A stretch of DNA of 64,000 nt, taken from contig NZ_CP109009.1 in NCBI RefSeq assembly GCF_036226685.1, forward strand, positions 310,001-374,000, read 5' to 3'. The position numbers and the translations under genes are program-made. This stretch comes from Streptomyces sp. NBC_00690 (GTDB taxonomy: Bacteria > Actinomycetota > Actinomycetes > Streptomycetales > Streptomycetaceae). The notes beneath the pieces are model-generated. The model did not search any database and was not told the origin of the DNA. It saw only the letters and a list, made by a program, of their open reading frames with translations. Below, piece after piece: positions 18,251-26,743 of the stretch (the first letter of the stretch is position 1; every line of letters begins with the position of its first letter).

Positions 18251-18922
18251 ATGAATCGCATACGTACCGTACTCGTCACGCTCGGTCTGACCGCCGGTTT
18301 GATGGGCGCTCCCACGGCGAGCGCCGCACCGCAGGAAGTGGACCTGTCGGCGTCGGCCAAGCATCAGCCGTGCACCGGGGAGTTCCGGGGAGACCCGAGG
18401 CTCGGGCCGAAGTGGCTGCCGAAGAAGAGGCAAGCGCCGGTGGGTCCGCTCCTCAAGGGCTACCAGCGCACCGGAAAGCTCTCCCCTTCGGCCTTCCTCA
18501 AGAAGTACTGGGACGGGCCGGCGGACTCAGGCGGTTGGAAGTACCCGCCGAACGACGGCTTCGGCGAGGTCAACGGCGGGATCGACAAGGAGCCCACGAA
18601 GCTGCGCCCGGGCCAGCGGCTCGATCGGTTCGGCTCCGAGTTCGGCAGCTACCTCGCCCCCGCGGGTGACGCCTACGCCGAGCGCGCACTGCCCCCGCAG
18701 AACCTCAACACCCGTGACGCGGCGGTGGCCTGTGACTACCGCGTCTACAAGGTGGCCAAGCCGTTCTGGGTCTGGCAGGGCAGCATCGCCCCGTGGTTCG
18801 AGCAGCCCGGAGGCGGCCAGCAGATCAAACTGGACCCGGTGTTCCTCAACCCGGGCCAGGACCAGCGGCTCAATGTGAAGTGGCTGCTGGACCGTGGCTA
18901 TCTCACATCCGTTGCCCAGTAG
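18251..18922 (+). CDS. Secreted TNT-type NAD+ glycohydrolase toxin
   Basis: 223 residues. Residues 1-26 form a Sec signal peptide ending APTASA-A, so the protein is exported. The rest matches the tuberculosis necrotizing toxin (TNT) domain: GWKYPPNDGF, the LDRFGSEFGSYLAP block, AERALPP, YRVYKV and a closing WFEQPGGGQQIKLDP. The Gln in the GGGxQ motif and the Arg of DRFGS are at the positions used by M. tuberculosis TNT for NAD+ binding and hydrolysis. It is a stand-alone secreted form, not the tail of an RHS or WXG polymorphic toxin. A probable immunity gene follows directly. Confidence 0.85.
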   Translation: MNRIRTVLVTLGLTAGLMGAPTASAAPQEVDLSASAKHQPCTGEFRGDPRLGPKWLPKKRQAPVGPLLKGYQRTGKLSPSAFLKKYWDGPADSGGWKYPPNDGFGEVNGGIDKEPTKLRPGQRLDRFGSEFGSYLAPAGDAYAERALPPQNLNTRDAAVACDYRVYKVAKPFWVWQGSIAPWFEQPGGGQQIKLDPVFLNPGQDQRLNVKWLLDRGYLTSVAQ

Positions 18923-18929
18923 TGCCTTC

Positions 18930-19163
18930 GTGAATCGGCGAGAGGTACGGGACACGCTGGCCGCGGCGGGGGTGGCCGATGGTTCGTACCGCATCGAAGG
19001 CGTTCATGAACCGGTCCCCACCCCGGTCGACTTCCTGTTCCTACGGCAGGGTCGGGACGGGGGGTGGGAAACGGGAGTGTACGAGCGCGGGAGTCACCAG
19101 GTGATCGCCCGTCACAGCACCGAGGCCGGGGCCTGCACCCATCTGGTGTCGCTCGCCATGTGA
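18930..19163 (+). CDS. Small protein after the TNT toxin, candidate immunity protein
   Basis: 77 residues from a GTG at 18930, 7 bp after the toxin stop. An ATG at 18894 in the same frame would overlap the toxin end by 29 bp, and neither start has a good ribosome site. The core DGGWETGVYERGSHQVIARHSTEAGACTH-type pattern (W, ERG, F/H-x-TE-x-AC) is common in small cytoplasmic proteins encoded beside secreted toxins. An immunity or antitoxin role is inferred from position and this pattern only; I do not see a named family. Confidence 0.6.
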   Translation: MNRREVRDTLAAAGVADGSYRIEGVHEPVPTPVDFLFLRQGRDGGWETGVYERGSHQVIARHSTEAGACTHLVSLAM

Positions 19164-19306
19164 CACCGTTTGCCGTGGCACCGGGTGACCCTGATGCGCT
19201 CCGGACGATGTCCCGTCTGCCCGGGTGCGGTCACCCGCCACCGGTTCCGACGCTGCGCACCCTGGCCAGAATCCGGCGCAGCAGGGCACTTTTGCCACTC
19301 CTCGGC

Positions 19307-19337
19307 CCACCCCTCCCCCTCTAGCGTGGAGGGGTGG
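19307..19337 (+). terminator. Terminator after the toxin/immunity pair
   Basis: CCACCCCTCC (19307-19316) pairs perfectly with GGAGGGGTGG (19328-19337) around an 11-nt loop, 143 bp after the immunity gene stop. The right arm also contains a GGAGG that could serve as the ribosome site of the tiny frame starting at 19334. Confidence 0.55.
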
Positions 19338-19420
19338 CCGCCGACCTGGAGGAACGACGTCGGCGCTACCTCCGCGAAGAAGCCCACGCGGAGCGCGCTC
19401 ACCACGGCAACGGGCCGTGA
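19334..19420 (+). CDS. Possible 28-residue basic/acidic peptide (low confidence)
   Basis: GTG at 19334 directly follows GTGGAGGG and opens a 28-codon frame ending TGA at 19420. The product is highly charged and helical in character (AADLEERRRRYLREEAHAERA), and about four fifths of the third positions are G or C. It lies in an otherwise empty 378-bp gap. Its ribosome site is buried in the right arm of the hairpin at 19307-19337, which would make translation depend on that structure. It may be chance. Confidence 0.25.
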   Translation: MAADLEERRRRYLREEAHAERAHHGNGP

Positions 19421-19541
19421 ACCGTCCGGGGACCGCCCCGGTGGCGGCCCGTCCTCCCGTGGTGAACCCCGACCGTCGGCGGGGTGGTTGGCAGGCGCAC
19501 GCCATCCACCCCGCACCACCAGTTGGAAGTCACCAGCACCC

Positions 19542-20045
19542 ATGACGAAGTTCTTGTTGTCCTTGCATGTCATTGCCGCGATCCTGGCGGTGGGACCGGT
19601 CACGGTGGCCGCCAGCATGTTCCCGCCCGTGCTGCGCAAGGCGCAGTCCGCCCCGGATGACGCCGGGGTGGTGGCGACGCTGCGCGTGTTGCATCGCATC
19701 TGCCGCAGCTATGCGGCCGTCGGGATCGCCGTCCCCGTGTTCGGGTTCGCCACCGCCCAGAGCCTGGGCGTGCTCAGCAGCCCCTGGTTGCTGGTCTCCA
19801 TGGTGTTGACGGCCGCCGCCGCGGTGGTCCTCATCGTGGTCGTGCTGCCGCAGCAGGAGAGCGGTTTGGCACAGGTTGAGGCGGGGGGCGGTGAATCCGT
19901 CGGTGCACCCAATGCGCCGACCTCCGTCGGCGCGGATCGACGGACGGGAGCCCGGCTGGCGATGGCCACCGGTGTGTTCAACCTGCTGTGGGTGACCGTG
20001 ACCGTACTGATGATCGTCCGTCCCGGGTCCACCACCGGGGCGTAG
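19542..20045 (+). CDS. DUF2269-like integral membrane protein
   Basis: 167 residues from ATG at 19542. Four hydrophobic segments: LLSLHVIAAILAVGPVTVAA, a middle AVGIAVPVFGFATA, WLLVSMVLTAAAAVVLIVVV, and the C-terminal LLWVTVTVLMIV. This pattern, with LHVIAAILAVGPV at the N-terminus, fits the DUF2269 family of predicted integral membrane proteins. A Gly/Ala-rich variable loop precedes the last helix. Function unknown. It is not clearly in an operon: 79 bp separate it from the regulator downstream. Confidence 0.65.
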   Translation: MTKFLLSLHVIAAILAVGPVTVAASMFPPVLRKAQSAPDDAGVVATLRVLHRICRSYAAVGIAVPVFGFATAQSLGVLSSPWLLVSMVLTAAAAVVLIVVVLPQQESGLAQVEAGGGESVGAPNAPTSVGADRRTGARLAMATGVFNLLWVTVTVLMIVRPGSTTGA

Positions 20046-20124
20046 GTCTGATCCATAGGCGTCGGACAGGCCACGGCGGCTCCCCGCCGATGGCTGTATC
20101 AGCCCTATCCGCTAGGTTCTGGCC

Positions 20125-21111
20125 ATGTCCTTGGTGGTGGTCCTCGCTCTCGACGGTGTCGTTCCCTTTGAGCTGTCCGTGCCCGGTCAGATCTTCGGGA
20201 CGGCCAATGACGCACTCGGACGCGCCCACTACGACGTACGGATCTGTGCGCCGGGCCGGGAGGTGCGTACCGAACCCGACCTGGGGGGATTCCGGCTCAC
20301 GACGGAGTGGGACATGGAGGCCCTGGCCGACGCCGACACCATCGTCGTGCCCGGTCACGCGGGCTGTTTGGACGCTCCGTCGATCGATGTGCTGGACGCC
20401 CTGCGGTCCGCGTACGCGCAAGGTGCCCGGCTCGCATCGGTGTGCGTGGGGGCCTTCACACTGGCCGCCACCGGGCTGCTCGACGGACGGCGGGCCACCA
20501 CGCACTGGATGTTCGCCGCCGAACTCGCCCGGCGGTATCCGGCCGTGGAGGTCGACGACGGCAGCCTCTACATCGACAACGGTCCGAGCATCACCTCCGC
20601 AGGGGTGGCCGCCGCCCTCGATCTCTGTCTCCATCTGGTCCATCGCGATCTGGGCGCGAGCGTCGCCGCCTCCACCGCGCGGCGCACGGTGATGCCGCTC
20701 CAACGCGACGGCGGCCAGAGCCAGTTCATCGAGCAGCCTCATCCGGGTGAACACGACACAGCGCTCCAGGCCACCCTCCAGTGGATGGAGGGCAGATTGC
20801 ACGAACCGCTGTCGCTCGATGACATCGCCCGGCACGCTGCGATGAGCATCCGCAGTCTCAACCGCCACTTCAAGGCGCAGACCGGCACCACCCCGCTCCA
20901 ATGGCTGCTCCGGGCCCGGGTGAACCGGGCCCAGCAGCTCCTGGAGACCACCGCGATGCCGATCGACCGCATCGCCGCAGACACCGGGTTCGGTGCCGCC
21001 TCCACCTTTCGTCAACACTTCACCCGGCACACGGGAGTCCCGCCCCAGGCGTACCGCTCTGCCTTCCGTTCGCCGCAGCAGCTCAGCGGGTCGGGCCGCA
21101 TCCCCTCCTGA
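20125..21111 (+). CDS. GlxA-type AraC regulator (DJ-1/PfpI domain + AraC HTH)
   Basis: 328 residues. Residues ~1-200 are a class I glutamine amidotransferase-like DJ-1/PfpI fold, with the nucleophile-elbow region reading ASVCVGAF (Cys present) and a THWMFAAEL segment. Residues ~215-315 are an AraC double helix-turn-helix with SIRSLNRHFKAQTGTTPLQWLLRARVNRAQ and GFGAASTFRQHF. The architecture matches GlxA-family transcription regulators. The stop is 6 bp from the stop of the convergent siderophore-interacting gene. The target is unknown. Confidence 0.85.
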   Translation: MSLVVVLALDGVVPFELSVPGQIFGTANDALGRAHYDVRICAPGREVRTEPDLGGFRLTTEWDMEALADADTIVVPGHAGCLDAPSIDVLDALRSAYAQGARLASVCVGAFTLAATGLLDGRRATTHWMFAAELARRYPAVEVDDGSLYIDNGPSITSAGVAAALDLCLHLVHRDLGASVAASTARRTVMPLQRDGGQSQFIEQPHPGEHDTALQATLQWMEGRLHEPLSLDDIARHAAMSIRSLNRHFKAQTGTTPLQWLLRARVNRAQQLLETTAMPIDRIAADTGFGAASTFRQHFTRHTGVPPQAYRSAFRSPQQLSGSGRIPS

Positions 21112-21117
21112 GGACGA

Positions 21118-22950
21118 TCACTCGGCCGTCAGCACCCACAGTCGATGGTCCCAGCCGATGTCACGGCAGCTGTGGACGGTCAGACCGGCGCGGGCTGCCA
21201 GTTCGCTCAGTTGGTCCGCCGAGCGCACTCCGGAGCCGAAGGCGCAGGTGAGTCGCAGATGGTGGAGGGTTGCGTCGACATCGTCGGTGTCGGCGGCCGT
21301 GACCTGCTCGACCATGATGAGCTCACCACCTGCCGGCAGTCCCGCAGCGGTCTCGGCGAGGACCACCACGGCGTCGTCGTCGGGCAGTCGATCGAGCAGA
21401 TGGCAGACGAGGACGGTCTGACCGCCGCGCGGCACCTGGTTGCTCTGCGGTACCAGTTCGATGCGTGCGAGCACATCGGTGTCCAGGATCTGCTCCTCCA
21501 GCAGCTTCAGCTGGGAAGGTACGTCCACGATGCGTACCTTGAGCCCGGCGAACTCCTTCGCCAGGGCGTTGACCACCGTCCCCACACCGTCGCCCGCCGC
21601 GGTCAAGGCGGTGACGGAGGACCAGTCGTACGCCGCCGACACACCGGGCGCGACCCAACGCGTCTCCTCCTCGACGGCGGCGCGGGCCGAGGTGCCGAGG
21701 CGGACGTCGTCCCGCATCGCCTCGGCCAAGGTCTGGCCGCCCAGCGTGCGGTAGCCCGCGGCTCCGGTACGAACCGTGTCGAGGAGTCCGGCGATCGACA
21801 GGTCGAACGCGGCCTGAGCCCCGCGGAGGTCGTACTCCTCCGCGGAGTGGTCGTCCTCGACGAGTTCCTCGCTGATGGCGGTGAGACGGTATCCGCGTTC
21901 ATCGGTGGTGAAGACGTCGATCGCCTCCAGGTACGACATCAGCGCGGCGAGCACGGAGGGGTTGGACCCACTGCGACGCGCCAGTTCCTCCAGGTCGCGC
22001 ACTCCGCCGTGGACCAGATCCACCAGACCGAGGGTGACGGCCGTACGGATCGCATAGGCGGGGGCCAGATCGGTGAGGTCATGCAGTCGCTCGTGTGCCT
22101 CGTCCTCCTCGTCCTCCGCGGCAGCGGCGTCCACGCCCGGGGCGTGCGGCGTGTACCGCCAGTAGCCGGTGATGTGGGTCCGATCGCGCGGAACCTTCCG
22201 TTCCGACGCGAGGTGACGGCGGATCCCTTTGAGTGCACCCGCCTCGCCCGCGGCCCAGACGAAGACCTCGCCCGGCAGCCACTCGACGCCACGCAGGGCG
22301 TCTTCCAGCACGGTGGTGGTGCCCGCCGGTGCGCCCTGGCGGGAGAGCCAGGTGATCTCGGCGTCGGCCTCGGTCGGCAGGTCCTGACGGTGGCTGTCCT
22401 CCCCCACCTCGATCAGTACGCGCGCCCGAGTGCCGGCGGGCATCTCGGCGAGCCATCGGCCGATCGCGGGCAGAGCCGTCTCGTCACCGATCACCAGCAG
22501 CCAGTCGACGCCTTCGGGGTGACTGTGGGACATCTTCGGGCCGGCGATCCAGGTGATCTCACCGGGCTCAACCGCCTCGGCCCAGGCGGAGGCGATCCCG
22601 CCCTCATGGCGTACGAAGTCGAAGTCGATCTCACCGGCTTCGGGGTCGAACCTGACGGGCGTGTAGTCCTTGGCGATCGGCCGGGCGTCCGCGGGCCAGT
22701 CGAGGCTGCTCACGTTCTGCCTCGGGAGCACCGGGGCGTCATCGCCTTCGGCGAAGAAGAACTTCACATGGTCGTCGAAGCCGTCCGAGCGCAGCGGAGG
22801 GAGTTCCAGGCCATGGGTCTCGAAGGCGCGCAGTTGCTCGCCGCCCAGGGTGATCCGGCGCATTCCTGGTGTGACGTCCCTGACGCGCAGCACGGTCAGT
22901 TCCCTGAGCACGATGGGAAAGGTGACTACCGAACGGGGACTGCGCGACAT
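21118..22950 (-). CDS. Siderophore-interacting FAD reductase fused to an O-methyltransferase-like domain
   Basis: 610 residues. ATG at 22950 has AAGGAG 8 nt upstream, which fixes the start. Residues ~15-280 are a siderophore-interacting protein: RRITLGGEQL, KDYTPVRFD (flavin binding), WIAGPKMSH, LLVIGDETALPAIGRWL (NAD(P)H side) and HITGYWRYTPH. Such proteins reduce ferric siderophores to release iron. Residues ~300-610 follow plant-type O-methyltransferases: a dimerisation winged helix (LGLVDLVHGGVRDLEELARRSG) and a Rossmann half. The SAM-binding glycine loop is degenerate: where such enzymes have a DxGGGxG run, this reads TAAGDGVG. It is divergent from the two ABC half-transporter genes. Confidence 0.85.
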   Translation of the reverse strand: MSRSPRSVVTFPIVLRELTVLRVRDVTPGMRRITLGGEQLRAFETHGLELPPLRSDGFDDHVKFFFAEGDDAPVLPRQNVSSLDWPADARPIAKDYTPVRFDPEAGEIDFDFVRHEGGIASAWAEAVEPGEITWIAGPKMSHSHPEGVDWLLVIGDETALPAIGRWLAEMPAGTRARVLIEVGEDSHRQDLPTEADAEITWLSRQGAPAGTTTVLEDALRGVEWLPGEVFVWAAGEAGALKGIRRHLASERKVPRDRTHITGYWRYTPHAPGVDAAAAEDEEDEAHERLHDLTDLAPAYAIRTAVTLGLVDLVHGGVRDLEELARRSGSNPSVLAALMSYLEAIDVFTTDERGYRLTAISEELVEDDHSAEEYDLRGAQAAFDLSIAGLLDTVRTGAAGYRTLGGQTLAEAMRDDVRLGTSARAAVEEETRWVAPGVSAAYDWSSVTALTAAGDGVGTVVNALAKEFAGLKVRIVDVPSQLKLLEEQILDTDVLARIELVPQSNQVPRGGQTVLVCHLLDRLPDDDAVVVLAETAAGLPAGGELIMVEQVTAADTDDVDATLHHLRLTCAFGSGVRSADQLSELAARAGLTVHSCRDIGWDHRLWVLTAE

Positions 22951-22980
22951 CGCTACTACTCCTTCATCAGGGGGATCGGT

Positions 22981-22999
22981 CCAGGTTAGGGGCACGGAG
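22981..22999. promoter_or_regulatory. Half iron box in the divergent SIP/ABC promoter region
   Basis: AGGTTAGG at 22983-22990 equals the left half of the actinobacterial IdeR/DmdR1 iron box (TTAGGTTAGGCTAACCTAA), but the right half is poorly matched. It sits 31 bp upstream of the SIP start. The rest of 22951-23278 holds the promoters of both gene sets and no other recognised feature. Confidence 0.3.
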
Positions 23000-23278
23000 C
23001 GGGCCCCGATCCAACCCTCCGACCTCGATGTGGCACTGTGCGCACGATTCCTGGGCGTCCGGGCGGCGAAGAGTGCGCGCATCGCCGTGGAGAGGGTCGA
23101 CAGGCCGAAGGCGCGCCCACGGTCGACGGCGACGCCCCTACCACTTCGATGACTCGCGCTCTGCCTTGGACCGAGCTCGTCGGCCTGCTCCTACGGTGAC
23201 CAGGGTCCGTGGCCCATCACCTCCCGGCCTCGGCACGTCCCCCTGCCCCCGAACCGCCGACGAGGACTGCAGCCACCT

Positions 23279-24973
23279 GTGATAGCGATCGCGTCCACTT
23301 CACCTCGGGTGTTCCGCCCCCTCTCCCCCTCGTCCCAACTGCTGTGGCAGTCCCTGGTGCACGCTCGGGCCTTCGTCCTGCGCGCCGTCATATGGGCGGC
23401 CCTGCGCCAGTGCGCCTTCCTCGCCATGCCGTGGGTGCTCGGCCGGGCGATCGACGCCGGAGTGAAACGGGGGTCGGTCGCGGTCGTCGCCGGCTATGCG
23501 GGGGCATTCGTGCTCATCGCGATCGTCGAGTACATCGGCATCCGCGGCTGGCAGTTGTGGACCACACTGGCCGACGCCCACACCGGGGCCATGCTGCGGA
23601 CGCGGCTGTTGCGGGCCGTCCTTGCGATCGACACCGACACCATGCACCGGCGTGCCGGGAGTTTCGGCGATCTGACCACACGGGCGACCCGTGACACCGA
23701 TGCGATCACGGGGTGGGTGCACGGGTTGACGGCCTGGGTGGTGATCGCTTTGACCGGGGTGGTCCTGGTGCCGGCGATCGGCGGGCTCGATCCGCTTCTG
23801 CTGGTGGTGGCCGCCTTGACGGTGCCCGTCCTGCTGGTGGTCAATCGACTGTTCCCCCCGCTGTTCAGCCGACGGGCGGAGGAACTGTCCACGGCCCACA
23901 GCCGGCGCAGCAGCACCGCGGAGGAGTTGCTGTCGGCGCTGCCTTCCTTGCGCGGGGTCGGAGCGGACCGGTGGATGGTGGAACGACACCACGCCCACAG
24001 CGCCCAGGTCACCGGGCACACCATGCGGCTGGCCTCCGTGAGCTCGGTGTGGGAGGCGACCGCTTCGGTCGTCCCCCTGCTGGCCGTTGCCACGGGACTG
24101 CTGGCGGGCGGCCATGCGGTGATCGACGGTCGGATCACCGTCGGCGCGCTGACCACGTTCGTCCTGTGGATGGGCACGGTGTCACTGGCCGTCAATGTCG
24201 TGATCGCACGGCTCGGTGACCGTACGGAAGCACGGGTGGCGGCCGTTCGTATCGCCGACGTCCTGGCCCTGGCGCCGGAGTCGGGGAGCGGTGCGTCGGT
24301 GGAGGTGCCCCGTGGTGCGCTGCGGGTCGAGGCGTTGACGGTCAACCGACCGGGCCGCTCGCCGATCGGACCACTGGAGTTGACCGCCGTGCCGGGTGAG
24401 TGGGTGGTCCTCACCGGGGCGACAGGCTCGGGCAAAAGCACCCTCCTGCGGGCGATCGCCGGACTCGTCCCGGCCTCGGGCACGGTCAAGATCGCGGATG
24501 TTTCCATGGCCGGGCTCTGTTCCGACGATGTCTTTCGGACCGTCGGTTTCGTACCGGAGGGTCCGCTGTTGCTCCACGGGACGGTGACCGAGAATCTACT
24601 GCTCGGCGGGGATCGGACGGAAGCGGACATCGAGCGCGCCGCGCGGGCCGCCGGGCTGGATCTGGCCCTCGCGGGCTTGACCGACGGCCATGACACCCAG
24701 GTCGGCGAGCGCGGAGGGGCCCTGTCCGGGGGCCAACGACAGTTGGTCACCCTGGCCCGGACGCTGTTGCGCGACTGTCCCGTCCTGCTCCTGGACGATG
24801 TGACCTCCGCATTGGACGCGGGCACCGAAGCACAGGTGTTGGAGCGGTTGCGAGGCGCCACGGCCGACCGCGTGGTCGTGTTTGCCACTCATTCACCGGC
24901 CGTTCGCGCCATGGCCGACCGTGAGGTCGTCCTCCACGACGGCCACATCGACCGGGGGTCGCTCCATGTCTGA
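23279..24973 (+). CDS. ABC half-transporter (permease-ATPase), first of a pair
   Basis: 564 residues from GTG. Residues ~20-325 form a six-helix ABC exporter-type membrane domain. The nucleotide-binding domain follows: Walker A GATGSGKST, signature LSGGQRQ, Walker B VLLLDDVTSALD, and the switch His in ATHSP. The usual catalytic Glu after Walker B is Asp (LDDVTS), so ATP hydrolysis in this half may be weakened, as in asymmetric heterodimers. It overlaps the second half-transporter by 8 bp. With the adjacent siderophore-interacting protein, the layout recalls the importers IrtAB and YbtPQ, which have exporter folds but take up ferric siderophores. Confidence 0.85.
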   Translation: MIAIASTSPRVFRPLSPSSQLLWQSLVHARAFVLRAVIWAALRQCAFLAMPWVLGRAIDAGVKRGSVAVVAGYAGAFVLIAIVEYIGIRGWQLWTTLADAHTGAMLRTRLLRAVLAIDTDTMHRRAGSFGDLTTRATRDTDAITGWVHGLTAWVVIALTGVVLVPAIGGLDPLLLVVAALTVPVLLVVNRLFPPLFSRRAEELSTAHSRRSSTAEELLSALPSLRGVGADRWMVERHHAHSAQVTGHTMRLASVSSVWEATASVVPLLAVATGLLAGGHAVIDGRITVGALTTFVLWMGTVSLAVNVVIARLGDRTEARVAAVRIADVLALAPESGSGASVEVPRGALRVEALTVNRPGRSPIGPLELTAVPGEWVVLTGATGSGKSTLLRAIAGLVPASGTVKIADVSMAGLCSDDVFRTVGFVPEGPLLLHGTVTENLLLGGDRTEADIERAARAAGLDLALAGLTDGHDTQVGERGGALSGGQRQLVTLARTLLRDCPVLLLDDVTSALDAGTEAQVLERLRGATADRVVVFATHSPAVRAMADREVVLHDGHIDRGSLHV

Positions 24974-26678
24974 TCAGCCGATGACGTCCGCATCGCTCGT
25001 CCTGAGCGATCTTCCCGACCAGCGTGCGGTCTTCCGGCGTGCGGCGCCCTTCCTCCGTGGGCACCGCACGGGGCTCGTGGCCGCGGTGCTCCTCACACTC
25101 GCCGGTGCAGGGTTGGCCGTCGCCGTGACCGCTGTGATCGGTCGCCTGGTGGACGCTGCGGGCAACGGGGACCGGCCCGGGCTGCTCCGCTGGGTGCTGG
25201 CGCTGTTCGCCCTGGTCGCGGCGAGCGGAGTGCTGACCTGGCTGTCGCGCTATTGGTTGATACGGGTCGGCGAGTATGTGTTGGCGGGGATGCGTGACCG
25301 CGCGACCGCTTCGGTGGGGTCGGCTCCGTTGCGGTTCGTGGAGTCCCATCGCCGTGGCGAGTTGCTGCGCAGATTGACCGGGGAGATCAACGGCCTGGCG
25401 TCCTTCGTCGGGACCACCCTGCCCGATCTGGCCGCCGCGATCGCGGTGCTCGCCTTCACGGTCATAATGCTGGCCCTGTACTCCTGGCTGCTGACGGTCG
25501 GCCTGCTGGTGGTGTTTGTCCCACTGGCCACAGTGATTGTCCGAGGGTTCCAGGTGCGCGCGGGACCGGCGTACGCGGAGGTGGCCGCGGCCGAGGCGGC
25601 GATGGCTGCCACCTTCTCCGAGTCGCTGCCGGCGCAGGAGCAGTTGCGTATCAGCGGTGCCGTGCCTCGGTGGTTGGCCCGGTTCGGCCATGACAACGAT
25701 CGCTTGCTCAAGGCCCAGACCGTCCAGATACGCACCGAGCTCAGGCTCGACCGGCTCGCTCTGCTCCAAGCGGTCTGCGTGGGCGGGTTGTTGACCGTCA
25801 GCGCGGTGTTGGTGGGGCGGGGGACATTGAGTGTGGGGACGGCCGTGGTGTTCGTGTTGGCGACCCGGGACATCTTCAACCGCTTCGAGAGCGTCGCTGC
25901 GGCCATCGGTGAGGCCCGGGAAGCACATGTGCACCTGGCGCGGCTGCTCGATCTCCTGCGGGCGACCGAACAACCCTCCGAGCCCGCCGATGCGCCCGAA
26001 CTACCGTCGCGGGGTGCGCTCACCCTCGATGCGGTCGGCTTCTCGTACGCACCGGGCAGCGCGGTGCTCGACGGGATGTCGTTGACCGTCGCGAGTGGGG
26101 AGCGGCTGGTGGTGGCCGGGGAGACGGGTTCCGGGAAGTCCACCCTCGGCAAGCTGCTGGCCGGCCTCTACCGACCCGATCGAGGTGTGGTGGCCTTCGC
26201 GGGGCATGACCTGGCCGGGTTGGGTCATGAGCGGCTGCGGACCAGGATCGTTCTGGTGCCCCAGGAGGTGGCGTTGGTGGACGGCACCCTGGTCGAGAAT
26301 CTGGCGTTGGTGTCGGGTCGGCCGGATCGAGCACGGATCGAAGGGGCCGTCGAGCAGTTGGGATTGAGCAACTGGGTGGCCTCCCTGCCGGACGGCCTGG
26401 ACACCCGGGTGGGCACCCGGACGCTGTCGGCGGGAGAGCGGCAGTTGGTGGCGATCACCCGGGCGGTGTTGGCCGATCCCGCGGTGCTGATCCTCGATGA
26501 GGCAACGGCGGGCGTCGACGCGGGAACGGCGGCCACGATCGAGGAGGCGCTGTCGGTGGCGGCCGCCGACCGCACGCTCATCGTGATCGCGCATCGCGCG
26601 GACACCATCGGCCGGGGCCGGCTGCTGCTGTCGATGCCCGAAGGACGGGTGACACCCGTGGTGGATGTGCGCTCCTAG
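24966..26678 (+). CDS. ABC half-transporter (permease-ATPase), second of a pair
   Basis: 570 residues from ATG at 24966, which overlaps the preceding stop by 8 bp; frames upstream of that ATG are shadows. A six-helix membrane domain (~35-330) is followed by an ATPase with Walker A GETGSGKST, signature LSAGERQ, Walker B LILDEATAGVD with an intact catalytic Glu, and the switch His in IAHR. It probably forms a heterodimer with the previous protein in the cytoplasmic membrane. Ferric-siderophore import is the best guess from the neighbouring SIP gene; export of the NRPS product is the alternative. Confidence 0.85.
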   Translation: MSDQPMTSASLVLSDLPDQRAVFRRAAPFLRGHRTGLVAAVLLTLAGAGLAVAVTAVIGRLVDAAGNGDRPGLLRWVLALFALVAASGVLTWLSRYWLIRVGEYVLAGMRDRATASVGSAPLRFVESHRRGELLRRLTGEINGLASFVGTTLPDLAAAIAVLAFTVIMLALYSWLLTVGLLVVFVPLATVIVRGFQVRAGPAYAEVAAAEAAMAATFSESLPAQEQLRISGAVPRWLARFGHDNDRLLKAQTVQIRTELRLDRLALLQAVCVGGLLTVSAVLVGRGTLSVGTAVVFVLATRDIFNRFESVAAAIGEAREAHVHLARLLDLLRATEQPSEPADAPELPSRGALTLDAVGFSYAPGSAVLDGMSLTVASGERLVVAGETGSGKSTLGKLLAGLYRPDRGVVAFAGHDLAGLGHERLRTRIVLVPQEVALVDGTLVENLALVSGRPDRARIEGAVEQLGLSNWVASLPDGLDTRVGTRTLSAGERQLVAITRAVLADPAVLILDEATAGVDAGTAATIEEALSVAAADRTLIVIAHRADTIGRGRLLLSMPEGRVTPVVDVRS

Positions 26679-26687
26679 CGGACCTCG

Positions 26688-26730
26688 ACGAGAAGGCTCC
26701 GGACCGTGTCACGGTCCGGAGCCTTCTCGT
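26688..26730. terminator. Bidirectional terminator between the ABC pair and the siderophore-uptake operon
   Basis: A perfect 19-bp inverted repeat (26688-26706 against 26712-26730, core GAAGGCTCCGGACCG) closes a 5-nt loop. It lies between two convergent stops and is one of the strongest hairpins in the window. Confidence 0.9.
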
Positions 26731-26743
26731 GATGGAGGGGCGG

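Noticed and set aside
21145..22989. 614-codon plus-strand frame opposite the SIP-methyltransferase gene
   Set aside because: Complement shadow of a high-GC gene, no recognisable domain.
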